A stretch of DNA of 64,000 bases from Taibaiella sp. (GTDB taxonomy: Bacteria > Bacteroidota > Bacteroidia > Chitinophagales > Chitinophagaceae): positions 806,001 to 870,000 of the forward strand of contig JAHBTQ010000001.1 in NCBI GenBank assembly GCA_019638495.1, in the 5' to 3' direction. The notes under the pieces are model-generated. The model saw nothing but the letters and a program-made list of their open reading frames with translations, did no database searches and was not told where the DNA came from. Position numbers and translations under genes: made by a program. Shown piece after piece: positions 63,507 to 64,000 of this stretch. Within the stretch, counting starts at the first letter, position 1, and each line of letters begins with the position of its first letter.

Positions 63507-64000
63507 ATGGCAGTAAAACTATTATTAGCAAATGACCACGTCGAAGGGATTCGTTACTACGATACCTATCGCAAGCACGGTGGTTACACAACGGCTGAGA
63601 AGGCATTTAAGATGTCTCCTGCCGATATTGTGGAAGAAGTGAAAAAGAGCGGCCTGCGCGGCCGTGGTGGTGCAGGCTTCCCTACAGGCATGAAGTGGAG
63701 CTTCCTGGCAAAGCCGGAAGGAGTGCCACGTCACCTCGTTTGTAATGCTGATGAATCGGAGCCCGGTACCTTCAAGGATCGCTACCTCATGGAGTTTCAC
63801 CCTCACCTTTTCATTGAGGGGCTGCTCATTAGCAGCTATGCCCTGGGCAGCAACGCCACCTATATATACATTCGTGGCGAGTATGCGTGGATCCCTGATA
63901 TTCTGGAGCAGGCAATTGCAGAAGCTAAAAACCATGGTTGGTTAGGAAAAAATATTCTGGGCTCTGGCTTCGATTGCGAAATATACGTTCATCGTGGTGC
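63507..64000 (+). CDS. nuoF: NADH-quinone oxidoreductase subunit F, 5' part only
   Basis: The frame is open to the end of the window, covering 164 residues. The visible part has the FMN/NADH-binding segment SGLRGRGGAGFPTGMKWSF, VCNADESEPGTFKDRYLM and YIYIRGEYAW of the 51-kDa subunit. It oxidises NADH in complex I. The 3' part lies beyond the window. Confidence 0.96.
   Translation, partial: MAVKLLLANDHVEGIRYYDTYRKHGGYTTAEKAFKMSPADIVEEVKKSGLRGRGGAGFPTGMKWSFLAKPEGVPRHLVCNADESEPGTFKDRYLMEFHPHLFIEGLLISSYALGSNATYIYIRGEYAWIPDILEQAIAEAKNHGWLGKNILGSGFDCEIYVHRG

Overview
The window looks like a chromosomal segment of a Bacteroidota bacterium, most likely of the Chitinophagales/Chitinophagaceae. The evidence is several very large secreted proteins with PKD repeats and type IX secretion (T9SS) type B C-terminal domains, a PorP/SprF partner, a SusC/RagA-type TonB receptor, many Bacteroidota-restricted families (DUF4159, DUF4293, DUF4476, DUF5606, DUF6089, DUF2480, TIGR02757), promoters of the Bacteroidota form TTG-N(17-21)-TAnnTTTG, and little use of Shine-Dalgarno sites. 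No rRNA or tRNA gene, CRISPR array or insertion sequence was recognised.

Layout. 1-1.4 kb: the 3' end of a giant T9SS type B protein. 1.5-3.5 kb (minus): ECF sigma factor, RsmE methyltransferase and a DUF4159 protein. 3.8-8.4 kb: di-heme peroxidase, TIGR02757 protein, GT39-type glycosyltransferase, dipeptide epimerase. 8.8-12.3 kb: an unusual accessory module resembling the early/control region of a Mu-like transposable phage without its transposase: a divergent LexA/CI-type repressor, a MuB/ExeA-like AAA ATPase, a free-standing DnaA domain IV protein, an unknown small protein and a Mu Gam homologue. A 38-residue membrane microprotein with a near-consensus promoter follows. 12.6-18.6 kb: CtpA-type protease, L,D-transpeptidase, both subunits of a 3-oxoacid CoA-transferase, enoyl-CoA hydratase. 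18.8-24.5 kb: a 1541-residue PKD protein with its PorP/SprF partner. 24.5-31.4 kb: DUF4143 ATPase, CPA1 antiporter, DUF4476 protein, TonB receptor and a periplasmic companion. 31.6-45.5 kb: housekeeping genes (dgt, serS, a hybrid histidine kinase, arfB, cdsA, dcd, priA, folA). 45.5-58.6 kb: a shortened methyltransferase relative, a PadR/GldL-like pair, DUF2480, two more T9SS type B proteins, a T9SS type A delta-60 repeat protein and a lipoprotein. 58.7-64 kb: the start of the complex I operon nuoABC-D-E-F, interrupted by a Uma2-family nuclease gene, an AHSA1-family gene and a DUF4440 gene.

Three things run through the whole window. First, about eight genes have a TAnnTTTG (or TAnnTTG) promoter box ending exactly 4-5 nt before the start codon, which predicts leaderless mRNAs; this also fixes several start sites (priA, dcd, folA, arfB). 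Second, small palindromic repeats of two or three families occupy most intergenic gaps, lie at gene 3' ends, and in three cases abut the start codon of an operon-internal gene. Third, secretion through T9SS dominates the accessory content. The most promising candidates for something undescribed are the transposase-less Mu-like/DnaA-domain module, the leaderless microprotein and the start-codon-linked hairpin repeats.
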